64,000 nt of DNA from Bacteroidales bacterium (GTDB lineage: Bacteria; Bacteroidota; Bacteroidia; Bacteroidales; Lentimicrobiaceae). The stretch spans positions 1 to 64,000 of the forward strand of contig JADJEQ010000015.1 in NCBI GenBank assembly GCA_016709025.1, written 5' to 3'. The position numbers were made by a program, and so were the translations under genes. Under the pieces are notes generated by a model. The model was not told where the DNA came from. It searched no databases and saw only the letters and a program-made list of their open reading frames with translations. Of the stretch, positions 26,479-36,175 are shown piece by piece. Positions within the stretch are counted from its first letter, which is position 1; the number at the start of each line of letters is the position of its first letter.

Positions 26479-28193
26479 GAAAACAATTATACATACTGCT
26501 GATTGCGGCAATCTTTATTGCGGTCTCGTGTAAAACGGACAACGGAATACCTGTTGCCCAGACATCCATTGCCCGCATCGATCAGATGCCTGATTTGCCA
26601 CAGCCTTTGAAAATCATTGACTGGAAGCAAAAAGCAATGCAATTCGACAGCCTTGTTTTCGATTTCAACAATACAGCATCCTATGGTCCGCTGATCTGGC
26701 TCGACAGTTCGAAACGAAACATCGACCAGGTAACTTTCGGGCTCTACACCGTGATTGGCGATGTACGCCAGGGGCCGGGGAAGAACAACGGAGAATTTCA
26801 CGAAGCACTTACCACCATGAATTCGCTGGTTAGCGCCGGATTGCTGGGCATCGACAAAACCAGTCAGCACGGGTACAACTTCGTGAAAATGTCGCAGAAC
26901 TATTTCAACAGCGACACAAAATGGAACATTGTGATGAACAACACCAATCCTGCAGTTGCCATGGCCGGGGGTGGTTATGGCCGCGACTGGTGGTACGATG
27001 TGTATCCGAATGTGCTTTATTATGGGGTTGCAGCGCTTTTTCCGGGTGTTGAGAATACTGAAAACATCCAGCGCACGGTTGCCGAACAGTTTTATAAAGC
27101 AGATTCCACACTTCAGGGCAATTACGATTTCTCTTACTTTGACTATGCCCAAATGAAAGGGATGCGCAACAATATTCCCTGGCAGCAGGATGTCGCCGGT
27201 GGACATGCCTATGTGCTTTATTCTGCCTATCAGAAATTTGGTGATGAACGCTATCTGAAAGGGGCTAAAAGCGCCACAGAAGCCCTGGTTAATCAGAAGG
27301 AAAGCCGTTTTTATGAAATTCTGCTGCCTTTTGGTGCCTACACTGCCGCCCGTCTGAATGCCGAGCAGGGAACAAATTACGATGTCACCAAATTGCTGAA
27401 CCACACCTTCGACGGGTGCCAGTCCCAGACTGGCCGCTATGGCTGGGGGGTGATTGCCGAAAAGTGGGGCGAATTTGATGTTTCCGGAATGCAGGGCAGC
27501 ATTACCGATGGGGGAGGATATGGGTTCTTTATGAATTCCGTTGCAATGGCCTGGCCGTTGGTTCCCATGGTAAAATATGAACCCAAATACGCAAAAGCCA
27601 TTGGAAAATACATGCTGAATGCAGTGAATGCATCGCGGCTCTTTTATCCCGATCTGGTAGACGATTCCCATCAGTGGCTGCCTGATTTAAAGAACCTGAC
27701 CAACGGAATTATTGGCTATGAAGGCGTGCGTAAAATGGACGATTACAACAAACCGGCTCTGAAGGGCGTTACCCCGGTTTCTTTAGGCGACGGGCCCAAA
27801 TGGACTCCCGGACAACCGGAAGAATCGATGTTCAGTCTTTACAGCACCTCCATTGCCGGTGTTTTCGGGGCCATCGTTCACACTACCGATGTTGAAGGAA
27901 TACTGGCGCTGGACTGCAATATTACCGACTTCTATGCCGAAAACAGGTACCCGGTTTTCCTTTACTACAACCCGTATCCTGAGGCAAAAAAGGTAACCTG
28001 GACCTCTGAAACCAAAGTTGATTTGTTCGACATCATTTCAAAAAAACTGCTTGCGATCAACGCCGACGGCAATATTGCTCTGAATATTCCCGCAGGAGAA
28101 GCAGTGCTGATTGTTGCCCTTCCTGCCGGAACAAGAATTAGAACAAACGGATCAAAGCTGATGGCCGGCGAAACGGTTATCGCATACAAATAA
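26475..28193 (+). CDS. Lipoprotein of an unrecognised family, putative glycosidase
   Basis: A 572-residue lipoprotein: the signal IAAIFIAVSCKTD carries a lipobox ending at Cys20. I do not recognise a named family. The body (about 30-480) is paralogous to the protein at 36176-39292; shared motifs include RIDQMPDLPQPLKIIDW, GIDKTSQHGYNFVKMS, RDWWYDVYPNVLYYG, EFDVSGMQG and VNASRLFYPD. Repeating helical hairpins with Trp, Asp and Glu-rich loops suggest an alpha-helical toroid glycosidase fold. The C-terminal part (about 490-572) looks like a small beta domain. It starts 4 bp inside the transporter gene, and SusC follows. Confidence 0.7.
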   Translation: MRKQLYILLIAAIFIAVSCKTDNGIPVAQTSIARIDQMPDLPQPLKIIDWKQKAMQFDSLVFDFNNTASYGPLIWLDSSKRNIDQVTFGLYTVIGDVRQGPGKNNGEFHEALTTMNSLVSAGLLGIDKTSQHGYNFVKMSQNYFNSDTKWNIVMNNTNPAVAMAGGGYGRDWWYDVYPNVLYYGVAALFPGVENTENIQRTVAEQFYKADSTLQGNYDFSYFDYAQMKGMRNNIPWQQDVAGGHAYVLYSAYQKFGDERYLKGAKSATEALVNQKESRFYEILLPFGAYTAARLNAEQGTNYDVTKLLNHTFDGCQSQTGRYGWGVIAEKWGEFDVSGMQGSITDGGGYGFFMNSVAMAWPLVPMVKYEPKYAKAIGKYMLNAVNASRLFYPDLVDDSHQWLPDLKNLTNGIIGYEGVRKMDDYNKPALKGVTPVSLGDGPKWTPGQPEESMFSLYSTSIAGVFGAIVHTTDVEGILALDCNITDFYAENRYPVFLYYNPYPEAKKVTWTSETKVDLFDIISKKLLAINADGNIALNIPAGEAVLIVALPAGTRIRTNGSKLMAGETVIAYK

Positions 28194-28236
28194 AAAAAAG
28201 CGACTCAATATTGTGAAATCAACTAACCACGACAAT

Positions 28237-28989
28237 ATGAAAAGACTGATACTTTTGGTAACGATGCTTCTGGCAACCGGGCTGATTTATGCCCAAAAGG
28301 TTGTGGAGGGAACCGTATCCGATGCCAAAACGGGCGAAACCCTGATTGGTGTTACGATACAGATTAAGGGGACCGTTATTGGCACAACCACCGACATCTA
28401 TGGCAAGTACAAGCTGTCATCGGATCAGTTGACAGCCACCTCCATTCTGCTATTTTCTTACATCGGATACACGCCGGTGGAACAGGTGGCAGGCAGCCTC
28501 GCGGTGATTGACATTAAACTCAGTCCCGAACAAACCATGCTGGATGAAGTGGTTGTAATCGGTTATGGAACCGCTAAAAAACGAAATGTATTAGGCGCCG
28601 TTACTACGGTAAACAGTAAAGATCTTGTTCAGTTGCCCGTTGCAGATGCCGCCCAGGCATTACAAGGCCGCGCAGCCGGAGTGTTGGTAACGCAAAATAC
28701 CGGCGCACCCGGTGAAGGGGTTTCGGTCCGCATCCGTGGAACCGGTTCCATTAACTCCAGCAATGATCCGCTTTACATTGTTGATGGTATAGCCACCACC
28801 GATGCGTTGAATATTATATCACCCGGTGATATAGAGAGCATGACTGTTCTTAAAGATGCTTCTGCAGCGGCCATTTACGGATCACGTGCCAACAACGGAA
28901 TTGTGTTGATTACAACAAAAAAAGGCAAAAAGGTGAAAACAAGATTACCTACCGCGGGCAGACAGGTATTCAGAGAGCAACACGGCTAA
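28237..28989 (+). CDS. SusC-like TonB-dependent receptor, N-terminal part (frameshifted)
   Basis: The frame from the ATG at 28237 encodes a signal peptide (MKRLILLVTMLLATGLIYAQ), a carboxypeptidase-regulatory-like domain (VVEGTVSDAKTGETLIGVTI, about 20-105), the TonB-box region and the plug (VVVIGYGTAKKRNVLGAVT, QALQGRAAGVLVTQNTGAPGEG, IRGTGSINSSNDPLYIVDG, GSRANNGIVLITTKKGK). It then leaves the family frame at a run of five A (28927-28931) and stops at 28989. One extra A would restore reading into the next frame (K-G-E-N-K-I-T-Y-R-G), so this and 28995-31349 are one gene. It imports oligosaccharides with the SusD partner. Confidence 0.9.
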   Translation: MKRLILLVTMLLATGLIYAQKVVEGTVSDAKTGETLIGVTIQIKGTVIGTTTDIYGKYKLSSDQLTATSILLFSYIGYTPVEQVAGSLAVIDIKLSPEQTMLDEVVVIGYGTAKKRNVLGAVTTVNSKDLVQLPVADAAQALQGRAAGVLVTQNTGAPGEGVSVRIRGTGSINSSNDPLYIVDGIATTDALNIISPGDIESMTVLKDASAAAIYGSRANNGIVLITTKKGKKVKTRLPTAGRQVFREQHG

Positions 28990-28994
28990 CTCCA

Positions 28995-31349
28995 ATGGTA
29001 AATACGGCCGATTATATTACAATCTACAACGAAGCGGCTACCAACGACAATGCATTTCTTCCGGCCACATTGCACCGACCTCTTATTTCATCAGAAGATG
29101 CTGCCGGATTCGCCGATGTAAACCATGTAGATGAGTTGCTCCAGATGGCACCCATTAATTCACACGAGTTTTCCCTTTCAGGAGGTTCAGAATCGACCAA
29201 TTACATGATGTCAGCTTCATTCTTCGACCAGAAGGGGATTATTAAAGGTTCGGGATACACCCGTGGAACAGTCAGGCTGGATGCAAATACGGAGGCCAAC
29301 AAATGGCTTACTGTTGGGGTAAGCATGCTGGTCGGGCTTTCGAGCAACGATATCATCGGAAGTTCGGGTGATGGCGCCGGTGGAAATGGCGGAAGCGTTA
29401 TTCGCTATGCTTTTTTCCGCAATCCGGCCATTCCGGTTCGCTTTGAAGATGGCGGCTATGTTGACCGTCCGGCAGAATACTTTACCGATCCTGTTACAGG
29501 TGAATGGAGACAGAAGTTTGATTCGTTCCTGGGAGATGGATACAATCCCATTGGTATGAGCGAATTAAACGACAACACCCGAAAAGACGACAGCTATCTC
29601 GGCAAGGCTTACTTTGTGGCTAAAATCACGGAGAAGCTAAAATTTACTACCAATGTCGGGATGGATTTCCGCAATTCGAACAGCCGCAAGTTCAGCCCCA
29701 CCTGGGGAACCCTGAACCGCGTGAATGCCAAGAACGGACTGGACATCAACAACATACGCACCTATAACTGGATGATAAACAACCTGTTGAATTACGAAAC
29801 CAATTTTGGAGAATCGCATACTTTTTCGGCCATGCTTGGATTTGAAGCCATCAAAAACGGAGGAAAATCCATGTACGCCAGCGATTCTGACTTCCCCATA
29901 GAACAAGAGGAACTCATTTATATCGGCAACGGACTTGGCAACAAAATGACCAGTTCTGGTGAATGGGCTTCAACGCTGGCGTCATTTTTTGGAAGGGTCA
30001 ATTATGACTACAAAGGGAAATACTACGCCTCAGCCACACTGCGCAGGGATGGCACTTCGAGGTTTATCGAAGAGAACAAATGGGGAACTTTTTATTCTCT
30101 CTCTGCAGGCTGGGTATTGAAACAGGAGGCTTTCCTTCAGGATGTTTCATGGCTCGAAAATCTCAGGCTTCGTGCCGGATATGGCGCCATCGGAAATCAG
30201 GAGATCAGCCTGTATGCCTACAGCGACAGAATTTCGCCCTACTACGATTATCCGTTTGGTAATGTGCCCAACAGTGGATATGCACAAAGTGCACTCGGCA
30301 ATAAAAACCTGAAATGGGAAACCAGTTACCAGTACAACGGAGGTGTTGACGCAGAGCTCTGGAAAGGTGCATTGGCCCTCTCAATTGATTACTTCTATAA
30401 AGTAACGGATGATATGCTGGTTACAGCCTCCAATCCTCCTTCGGTGGGTTATGCTGAAGATCCTTGGATCAACAACGGATCGGTATTGAACACCGGTCTT
30501 GAAATGGAGGCATTGTATCGCAAGAATTTGAAAGAATGGGGTTTCACCATCGGTGGAAACATCGCCTTCCTGCACAATGAGGTCCTTGATCTGGTCGCTC
30601 CGTCTGATAAGGGAACGGTCGAAACAGGGGTGAAAATCACCAAAACCGAAGTTGGACAACCCATTGGCTCATTCTACATGCTCGAAATGGACGGGATTTT
30701 CCAGAACGAAACCGAAATCCTGTTGTCGGCCTATCAGGGAAGCAACATTCACCCGGGTGATGTTAAATTTAAAGATCAGAATGGCGATGGTTACATCGAC
30801 AACAACGACAGGGTGCATCTTGGAAGTGCCATCCCGAAACTTACCGCCGGCATTAACATGACCGCTAATTATAAGAATTTTGATATAAGTGTGTTCTTCC
30901 AGGGAACATATGGGAATAAAATATATATCCAGATCAACCAGGATATCGAAGGTTTTTATCGCGGATTCCCTGTAACACAACGCTATTTTGACGAACGATG
31001 GACCGGGGAAGGCACTTCCGATACCCAACCACGACCATCGTGGGCCACCAAATCGAACAACGCCAGGCCTTCGTCCCGTTTTCTTGAAGACGGTTCTTAC
31101 CTGAGGCTGAAAAACCTGCAGATTGGTTATTCCATTCCTGAGAAAGTGCTCAAAATCGCAAAGATCGCAAAGACCAGGGTATTTATATCGGGTACCAACC
31201 TGTTGACTTTAACCAAATTTTCAGGGCTTGATTCTGAAATGACGGTCAGTGATAACTCGAAAAATGAAGGTGACCTTGCAAAAGGGATTGATTGGGGAAC
31301 CTATCCTTCAGCAATGACCATCATGTTTGGAATTGACATCACATTTTAA
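28995..31349 (+). CDS. SusC-like TonB-dependent receptor, C-terminal barrel part (frameshifted)
   Basis: The 784-residue frame holds the 22-strand outer-membrane barrel of the SusC family: ...MVNTADYITIYNEA, NSHEFSLSGGSESTNYMMS, YYASATLRRDGTSRF, ENLRLRAGYGAIGNQEI, GNKNLKWETSYQYNGGVD, FKDQNGDGYIDNNDRVHLGS and the tail YPSAMTIMFGIDITF. The family sequence continues upstream of the apparent ATG (28995) to the A5 run at 28927, in the same frame. The whole receptor would be about 1037 residues, the normal SusC length. The SusD gene follows after 12 bp. Without the missing base the two parts cannot form a working receptor, unless slippage occurs on the A run. Confidence 0.9.
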   Translation: MVNTADYITIYNEAATNDNAFLPATLHRPLISSEDAAGFADVNHVDELLQMAPINSHEFSLSGGSESTNYMMSASFFDQKGIIKGSGYTRGTVRLDANTEANKWLTVGVSMLVGLSSNDIIGSSGDGAGGNGGSVIRYAFFRNPAIPVRFEDGGYVDRPAEYFTDPVTGEWRQKFDSFLGDGYNPIGMSELNDNTRKDDSYLGKAYFVAKITEKLKFTTNVGMDFRNSNSRKFSPTWGTLNRVNAKNGLDINNIRTYNWMINNLLNYETNFGESHTFSAMLGFEAIKNGGKSMYASDSDFPIEQEELIYIGNGLGNKMTSSGEWASTLASFFGRVNYDYKGKYYASATLRRDGTSRFIEENKWGTFYSLSAGWVLKQEAFLQDVSWLENLRLRAGYGAIGNQEISLYAYSDRISPYYDYPFGNVPNSGYAQSALGNKNLKWETSYQYNGGVDAELWKGALALSIDYFYKVTDDMLVTASNPPSVGYAEDPWINNGSVLNTGLEMEALYRKNLKEWGFTIGGNIAFLHNEVLDLVAPSDKGTVETGVKITKTEVGQPIGSFYMLEMDGIFQNETEILLSAYQGSNIHPGDVKFKDQNGDGYIDNNDRVHLGSAIPKLTAGINMTANYKNFDISVFFQGTYGNKIYIQINQDIEGFYRGFPVTQRYFDERWTGEGTSDTQPRPSWATKSNNARPSSRFLEDGSYLRLKNLQIGYSIPEKVLKIAKIAKTRVFISGTNLLTLTKFSGLDSEMTVSDNSKNEGDLAKGIDWGTYPSAMTIMFGIDITF

Positions 31350-31361
31350 TCGCACCGGGCT

Positions 31362-32909
31362 ATGAAAAGAAATATATTCAACATTTTGGCAAATTTCAGG
31401 CATCAGATCAGGAAAATCAATACTGATTTTTCCATAAGTATAAAGCATTCTGTGGCTATGCTGTTTATAATGGTTTCATTATCATTCCTGAGCGCCTGCA
31501 CGGATTTTCTGACTGAGGACCTGAAAGGAAGTTTCTCATCGGAAACGTTTTACAAAAATGATAAACAGGCCATGCAGGCTGTAAACGGGGTATATCATGC
31601 CATTGCATTCACACGTTTCGACAATGCATTGTGGGTGATTGGCGACATTGCTTCTGATGATGCGGTAAAAGGAGGCAATCCCGGCGATCAGGCAGAAATT
31701 ACCTACATCGATGAGTTTACTGCCGATGCCAACAATGGCATTCTCAGCAATTACTGGATTTATACCTATGAAGCCATTGCCCGTGCCAACAATGTGATCG
31801 CCAACGTCCCGGAAGTTCCGATGGATGAAGCGCTTAAAAATCGAATCATCGGGGAGGCTAAATTTATAAGGGCATACAGCTATTTCAACCTGGTGAATAC
31901 TTTTGGCAGAGTTCCCCTGAAACTCTTTCCACAATTATCACAGGAAGCAATCCATGTTCCTTTGAGCGAGGTTTCTGATATCTATTTTCAGATAGAGAAA
32001 GACCTGACGGAAGCCGTGGGCGGATTGCCTGTAACATATAATTCTTCCGATATCGGTCGTGTTACCCGGGGTGCTGCCCTTGCAATGCTGGGCAAAGTAA
32101 GCCTCTATCAGGGTAAGTGGACTGAGGCCATTGGCTATTTTCATCAGGTTGAGGCCCTGGGATTATACAGGTTGTTGCCTCAATATGCTGATAATTTCAA
32201 CATGGCAAACGAAAACAGTGCAGAATCTATTTTCGAGATTCAGCATCTGACCAATCAGAATCCATTCACCGGAAGTGCATTGAACCAATGGTTCGCACCT
32301 CCACAGGAAGGCGGGTATTATTTCAATGCGCCTACGCAAAGTCTGGTTGATGCTTTCGAAAAAAACGATGCCGGTGAAGTTGACCCACGACTCGATGCCT
32401 CCATTGGCCGCGATGGTCAGCCCTGGCTTAACGGAGAATTGTTCAGTGCAGGTTGGTCACCCACAGGTTTCCTTACCAAAAAACACCAGCAGCCACTTTC
32501 TGAAATATCCTCATCACTCAAGGGCGATGGCGACCTGAATTACATATACATGCGCTATGCCGATTTACTGCTGATGAAAGCTGAAGCATTCAGTGAAACC
32601 AGCAATGCCGATTCGGCGAAAGCCAATCTTAATAAAGTAAGACAGCGTGCCAGGGCCAGTTACAATGGTACCCCGCCTGATGATTTGCTTCAGGATGTAA
32701 CCACATCAGACAATAACGAACTTAAAACTGCCATTCGCAATGAACGAAGGGTAGAACTGGCCCAGGAATTTCACCGCTATTTCGACCTGATGCGTTGGGG
32801 AAAAACAGTTGCTGAAACCGCGCTTGGGCCGGATTTTAACTACGAAACCAAGCGGTATTTACCAATTCCACAAGCGGAAATTGATGCCAATCAGGCAATT
32901 AATCCATGA
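31362..32909 (+). CDS. SusD/RagB family outer-membrane lipoprotein
   Basis: A 515-residue lipoprotein. The signal ends with the lipobox LSFLSAC (about residues 40-46); the N-terminal 30 residues before the hydrophobic core are unusually long, so a later start is possible. SusD features follow: DFLTEDLKGSFSSETFYKND, helical TPR-like repeats (EAKFIRAYSYFNLVNTFGRVPL), YMRYADLLLMKAEAF and NERRVELAQEFHRYFDLMRWG near the C-terminus. It sits on the cell surface as the lid of the SusC receptor and binds glycans. It lies between SusC and a LamG lipoprotein gene. Confidence 0.95.
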   Translation: MKRNIFNILANFRHQIRKINTDFSISIKHSVAMLFIMVSLSFLSACTDFLTEDLKGSFSSETFYKNDKQAMQAVNGVYHAIAFTRFDNALWVIGDIASDDAVKGGNPGDQAEITYIDEFTADANNGILSNYWIYTYEAIARANNVIANVPEVPMDEALKNRIIGEAKFIRAYSYFNLVNTFGRVPLKLFPQLSQEAIHVPLSEVSDIYFQIEKDLTEAVGGLPVTYNSSDIGRVTRGAALAMLGKVSLYQGKWTEAIGYFHQVEALGLYRLLPQYADNFNMANENSAESIFEIQHLTNQNPFTGSALNQWFAPPQEGGYYFNAPTQSLVDAFEKNDAGEVDPRLDASIGRDGQPWLNGELFSAGWSPTGFLTKKHQQPLSEISSSLKGDGDLNYIYMRYADLLLMKAEAFSETSNADSAKANLNKVRQRARASYNGTPPDDLLQDVTTSDNNELKTAIRNERRVELAQEFHRYFDLMRWGKTVAETALGPDFNYETKRYLPIPQAEIDANQAINP

Positions 32910-32958
32910 TAATTCCAATCAACCAACCCTAATTAATCACCAACTAAAAACAAACAAA

Positions 32959-34026
32959 ATGAAAAAACTAATGAAATTGCAAACTTTGTTGCTTATGCTC
33001 GTTGTAGGTTCAGCATTAATCCTTGCCTCCTGCAAAGATGACGATGATGAAATCGTTCAGGGCGACAAAACCGAACTCAATGCGCTGATCGCAGAAGCAG
33101 AAGCAATCGCTGCTGCTGCAACTACTGCCGACTACCCGCAAACAGCTATTACAGCCTATAACTCAACCCTGACAACTATAAAGGCAGCGGCTGCAACACC
33201 ACTGACACAGGCAGAGATTGATAACCTGGAAATCCAGTTAACCGTAGCAATGAATACTTTAGACTCACAGGCATACGGCTTTATTGATGAAACACTGTAT
33301 CTCAACGCCGGATGGCATTTCGACGAAGGAACGGGCACAACAGCTACAGCCTACTCAACAGTTAAGCATGTAGGAACCTTCTTTAAAGGCAATACTGTGA
33401 TACTTGGTGCAGATGCCATGATGCCGAGCTGGACCGAAGGAGTAAAGGGTGGTAAAGCCATTCTCCTGAATAAAGGCGCTCACCTTGAAGTTCCTTATAC
33501 CACTGCATTCCTGCCTGCTAACTTAACCATTTCAGTATGGGTGAAACCCAGTGAGATTTACGAGCACAACTATGTCGTATCACAAAACTACTGGACTGGT
33601 TACAAACTTCAGACCCAGGGTGGTGGTAAACCGTTCTTTACTTACAAAAAAGTGGATGGTGGTATTGTCGATGCCGATAATGAACTGGACGCTTCTGTTA
33701 AAGTTAACCAGTGGACACACCTGGTAGTTTCAGTAAATGGTACAACCAAAGAACTGAAATTTTACGTAGATGGACTGCTTACCAAAACCTGGACAGAATC
33801 GGACAAAGGCATAGGCCCACTTACCCAAACCCTTGCCAGTCCTGATCCTCAGCCGTTTATCATTGGTGGTGTAGCTACCGATGCCGAACTGGCCGCTAAC
33901 TTCATGGAATGGACCAATGCCGACAACCTCGGATACTTCAAAGGCGCTATTGATGAATTGAAAATTTACAACATAGCGTTGGCTGATGGCCAGGTTGCAA
34001 AACTCTTCAACGATGAAAAACCATAA
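32959..34026 (+). CDS. LamG-domain lipoprotein of the PUL, putative surface glycan-binding protein
   Basis: A 355-residue lipoprotein. The ATG at 32959 gives the signal LLLMLVVGSALILASCKDDDD with lipobox ASC. Residues about 35-100 form a helical FIVAR-like stretch (TELNALIAEAEAIAAAATTA, LTQAEIDNLEIQLTVAMNTL). Residues about 115-350 form a concanavalin A/LamG-like domain: WHFDEGTGTTATAYS, LTISVWVKPSEIYEHNYV, NQWTHLVVSVNGTTKELKFYVDGLL, IDELKIYNIALADGQVAKL. The position after SusCD suggests a SusE/F-type surface glycan-binding role, which is inferred. A terminator-like hairpin follows. Confidence 0.85.
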   Translation: MKKLMKLQTLLLMLVVGSALILASCKDDDDEIVQGDKTELNALIAEAEAIAAAATTADYPQTAITAYNSTLTTIKAAAATPLTQAEIDNLEIQLTVAMNTLDSQAYGFIDETLYLNAGWHFDEGTGTTATAYSTVKHVGTFFKGNTVILGADAMMPSWTEGVKGGKAILLNKGAHLEVPYTTAFLPANLTISVWVKPSEIYEHNYVVSQNYWTGYKLQTQGGGKPFFTYKKVDGGIVDADNELDASVKVNQWTHLVVSVNGTTKELKFYVDGLLTKTWTESDKGIGPLTQTLASPDPQPFIIGGVATDAELAANFMEWTNADNLGYFKGAIDELKIYNIALADGQVAKLFNDEKP

Positions 34027-34059
34027 TTGGTTGGTTGGTTAATTATCAATGTGTGTGTG

Positions 34060-34121
34060 GGGGAAAGGCTCAACAGGTCCGGCATAACTTTATGGTGGCT
34101 TGTCGGGCCTTCCCCTTTTTT
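34060..34121 (+). terminator. Terminator-like hairpin after the SusCD-LamG genes
   Basis: GGGGAAAGGC at 34060-34069 can pair, with one bulge, with GCCTTCCCC at 34107-34115, followed directly by six T (34116-34121). The loop is long (about 37 nt). Confidence 0.45.
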
Positions 34122-34157
34122 GAACAGATTCTTGCTCCTAATCGGTCCAAAATACAA

Positions 34158-34500
34158 AGACTCACGCAAAGGCGCGAACCAGCCTGCCGGCTGGCAGGAG
34201 ACGCAAACTTTTTTACTATTCCTGAGAATTTCAAATGTTGAGCATTCCCTTACATGGCAAATGTTAAACTTCAATGCAAATTCAGGAAGATAAACAGGGT
34301 TTTACCAAATAGACTCGTTTCATTCCTTTTGGTCTTTATCTGCCAACAGAAAACCAGCGTGATTTTTAGTAAAATTGTAATAATTGTCAATTCCCGGGGG
34401 TTTTAATATGGGAAAGCCAATGAATTATCGAATCAGAACGTTGAATTCTGACTTTTAGCAATTTTTTCTTTGCGTCTTCGCGTCCTTGCGTGATTCTTAA
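34158..34500. repeat. Empty island E bounded by inverted ACGCAAAG arms
   Basis: The left arm (34162-34208) is built of ACGCAAAG-type octamers but is interrupted by a palindromic insert (about 34179-34199, CCTGCC/GGCAGG stem). The right arm (34468-34493) is the same sequence inverted. With the insert removed, 25 positions of the arms match with 2 differences. The roughly 255 bp between arms is AT-rich with no gene. The right arm ends 22 bp before the GH13 start. Confidence 0.8.
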
Positions 34501-34522
34501 ACTGCCCGACCTATTGAAAAGT

Positions 34523-36163
34523 ATGATCCGAAACATCCTCATTTTCCTGCTCTTCCTTTCATGCATGCCGGTTTCATCCCAGCCTCTGACTGGTGGTGAA
34601 TCTGAAAACTGGTGGAAAGAATCGGTTTTCTACCAGATCTATATGCCCTCTTTTCAGGACAGCGATGGCAATGGGATTAGCGATTTTACCGGTATGACAT
34701 CCAGGTTGGATTACCTTCAATCGCTTGGGATTAAAGGTATCTGGCTAACGCCGTTTCTGAAATCTCCCAAAGTCGATAACGGTTACGATGTGGCAGGTTA
34801 CACAGAAATAGACCCGGTTTATGGCACCCCGGATGATTTTAAAAATTTCCTGAATGAAGCACACCGCAGAGATATAAAGGTGATTATGGATATGGTGGTC
34901 AACCATACCTCCACTGAAAGCAGGTGGTTTCAGGAATCCAGGAAGTCGCGCGATCAGCCCTACCGTGATTATTACATCTGGCGCGATCAGCCCAACAACT
35001 GGGAATCCTTTTTTGGCGGAAAAGCCTGGGAATACGATAGTCTGACTGCTCAATATTATTATCATAAGTTCGATGTCCGCATGGCCGACCTCAACTGGTC
35101 GAATCCGCGTGTGGTCGAAGAAATTCAGAACGTTTTGCGCTACTGGCTTGAGCTTGGCGTGGATGGTTTTCGTATGGATGTCATCAACTTCCTGACAACG
35201 GATGGTATACTCAGCGATAATCCGGTGAAGGATGGTAGTCAGCAGCACATTTACGACATTGATCAACCGGGAGTGATGGAGGCCATGCGTGTCATAAAAG
35301 CCACCGTCAATGAATACGACAACAGGTTCGTAGTTGGTGAAATCGGGAGCGACAAGCTGGAGATTCTCAGTCAGTACCAATCACCGGAACTGATGGATGT
35401 GGTTTTCAACTTTAATTTTGGCAGCATTCCGGAATTCTCGGCTGAGCGGATCTTCAATGAACTGCAAAGCATGGAGAAAAGGATGCCCGGTTATCCCACC
35501 CTGTTCTTCGGAAGCCACGATATGCCACGCCTGATCGATCGCCTGGCAGATGGAGATCCCGGAAGGGCCAAAGCACTTGCAGCTTTGATGCTCACGGCCA
35601 AAGGGGTTCCGTTTATCTATTACGGCGAAGAAACCGGAATGCAAAACATAGTGGCCGAAACCATGAATGAAATGGTGGATATCCAGGGAAAAACCCATTA
35701 TCAGCTGGCCCTTGCAGCCGGGAAAACCCCAATGGAAGCCCTGTCCGAAGCAAACAGGCACAACAGGGATAAGTCGCGCAGCCCGATGCAATGGGACGGA
35801 AGTGTCCATGCAGGCTTCACGACAGGCAAACCCTGGATAAAAATACACGATAACTACCTGAAAGTGAATCTGGAACAATCCCTGGCATTCACAGGTTCCA
35901 TTACGAACACGTACAAAGCCCTGATTACATTGCGTAACAAGGAAAAAACCCTTCAGGTTGGCAGTTATGAAAACCTTGAACTCAAGGATGCACAGATTCA
36001 GTTTACCCGTGTTTATAAGGATGATCAAATCACGGTAATCATCAACTTTGGGAATGACTCAACCATTGTACTTCCGGCTGGCAGCGAAGTACTTATGGGA
36101 AATCCGGCTCTGAAGACCAACGACTTTTTAATTTTCCGGCATTCATCCGGAACAAAACGATAA
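34523..36163 (+). CDS. GH13 alpha-glucosidase, oligo-1,6-glucosidase-like
   Basis: A 546-residue secreted enzyme. The ATG at 34523 gives the signal peptide MIRNILIFLLFLSCMPVSS; an earlier GTG at 34490 lies in the repeat. The GH13 motifs are complete: MDMVVNHTS (region I), GVDGFRMDVINF (region II, Asp nucleophile), VVGEIGS (region III, acid Glu) and FFGSHDMPR (region IV). QIYMPSFQDSDGNGISDF at the start and MADLNWSNPRV are typical of GH13 subfamilies 23 and 31. A Val right after the nucleophile Asp (MDVIN) is usually linked with alpha-1,6 bonds. It converts short alpha-glucans to glucose in the periplasm or outside. It precedes the T9SS protein at 36176 by 12 bp. Confidence 0.93.
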   Translation: MIRNILIFLLFLSCMPVSSQPLTGGESENWWKESVFYQIYMPSFQDSDGNGISDFTGMTSRLDYLQSLGIKGIWLTPFLKSPKVDNGYDVAGYTEIDPVYGTPDDFKNFLNEAHRRDIKVIMDMVVNHTSTESRWFQESRKSRDQPYRDYYIWRDQPNNWESFFGGKAWEYDSLTAQYYYHKFDVRMADLNWSNPRVVEEIQNVLRYWLELGVDGFRMDVINFLTTDGILSDNPVKDGSQQHIYDIDQPGVMEAMRVIKATVNEYDNRFVVGEIGSDKLEILSQYQSPELMDVVFNFNFGSIPEFSAERIFNELQSMEKRMPGYPTLFFGSHDMPRLIDRLADGDPGRAKALAALMLTAKGVPFIYYGEETGMQNIVAETMNEMVDIQGKTHYQLALAAGKTPMEALSEANRHNRDKSRSPMQWDGSVHAGFTTGKPWIKIHDNYLKVNLEQSLAFTGSITNTYKALITLRNKEKTLQVGSYENLELKDAQIQFTRVYKDDQITVIINFGNDSTIVLPAGSEVLMGNPALKTNDFLIFRHSSGTKR

Positions 36164-36175
36164 AACCCGAAAATC

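Noticed and set aside
26487..27671. 394-codon antisense frame over the 26475 lipoprotein
   Set aside because: It lies fully inside a real gene in the opposite strand and shows no domain or signal; the sense frame has a lipobox and paralogue.
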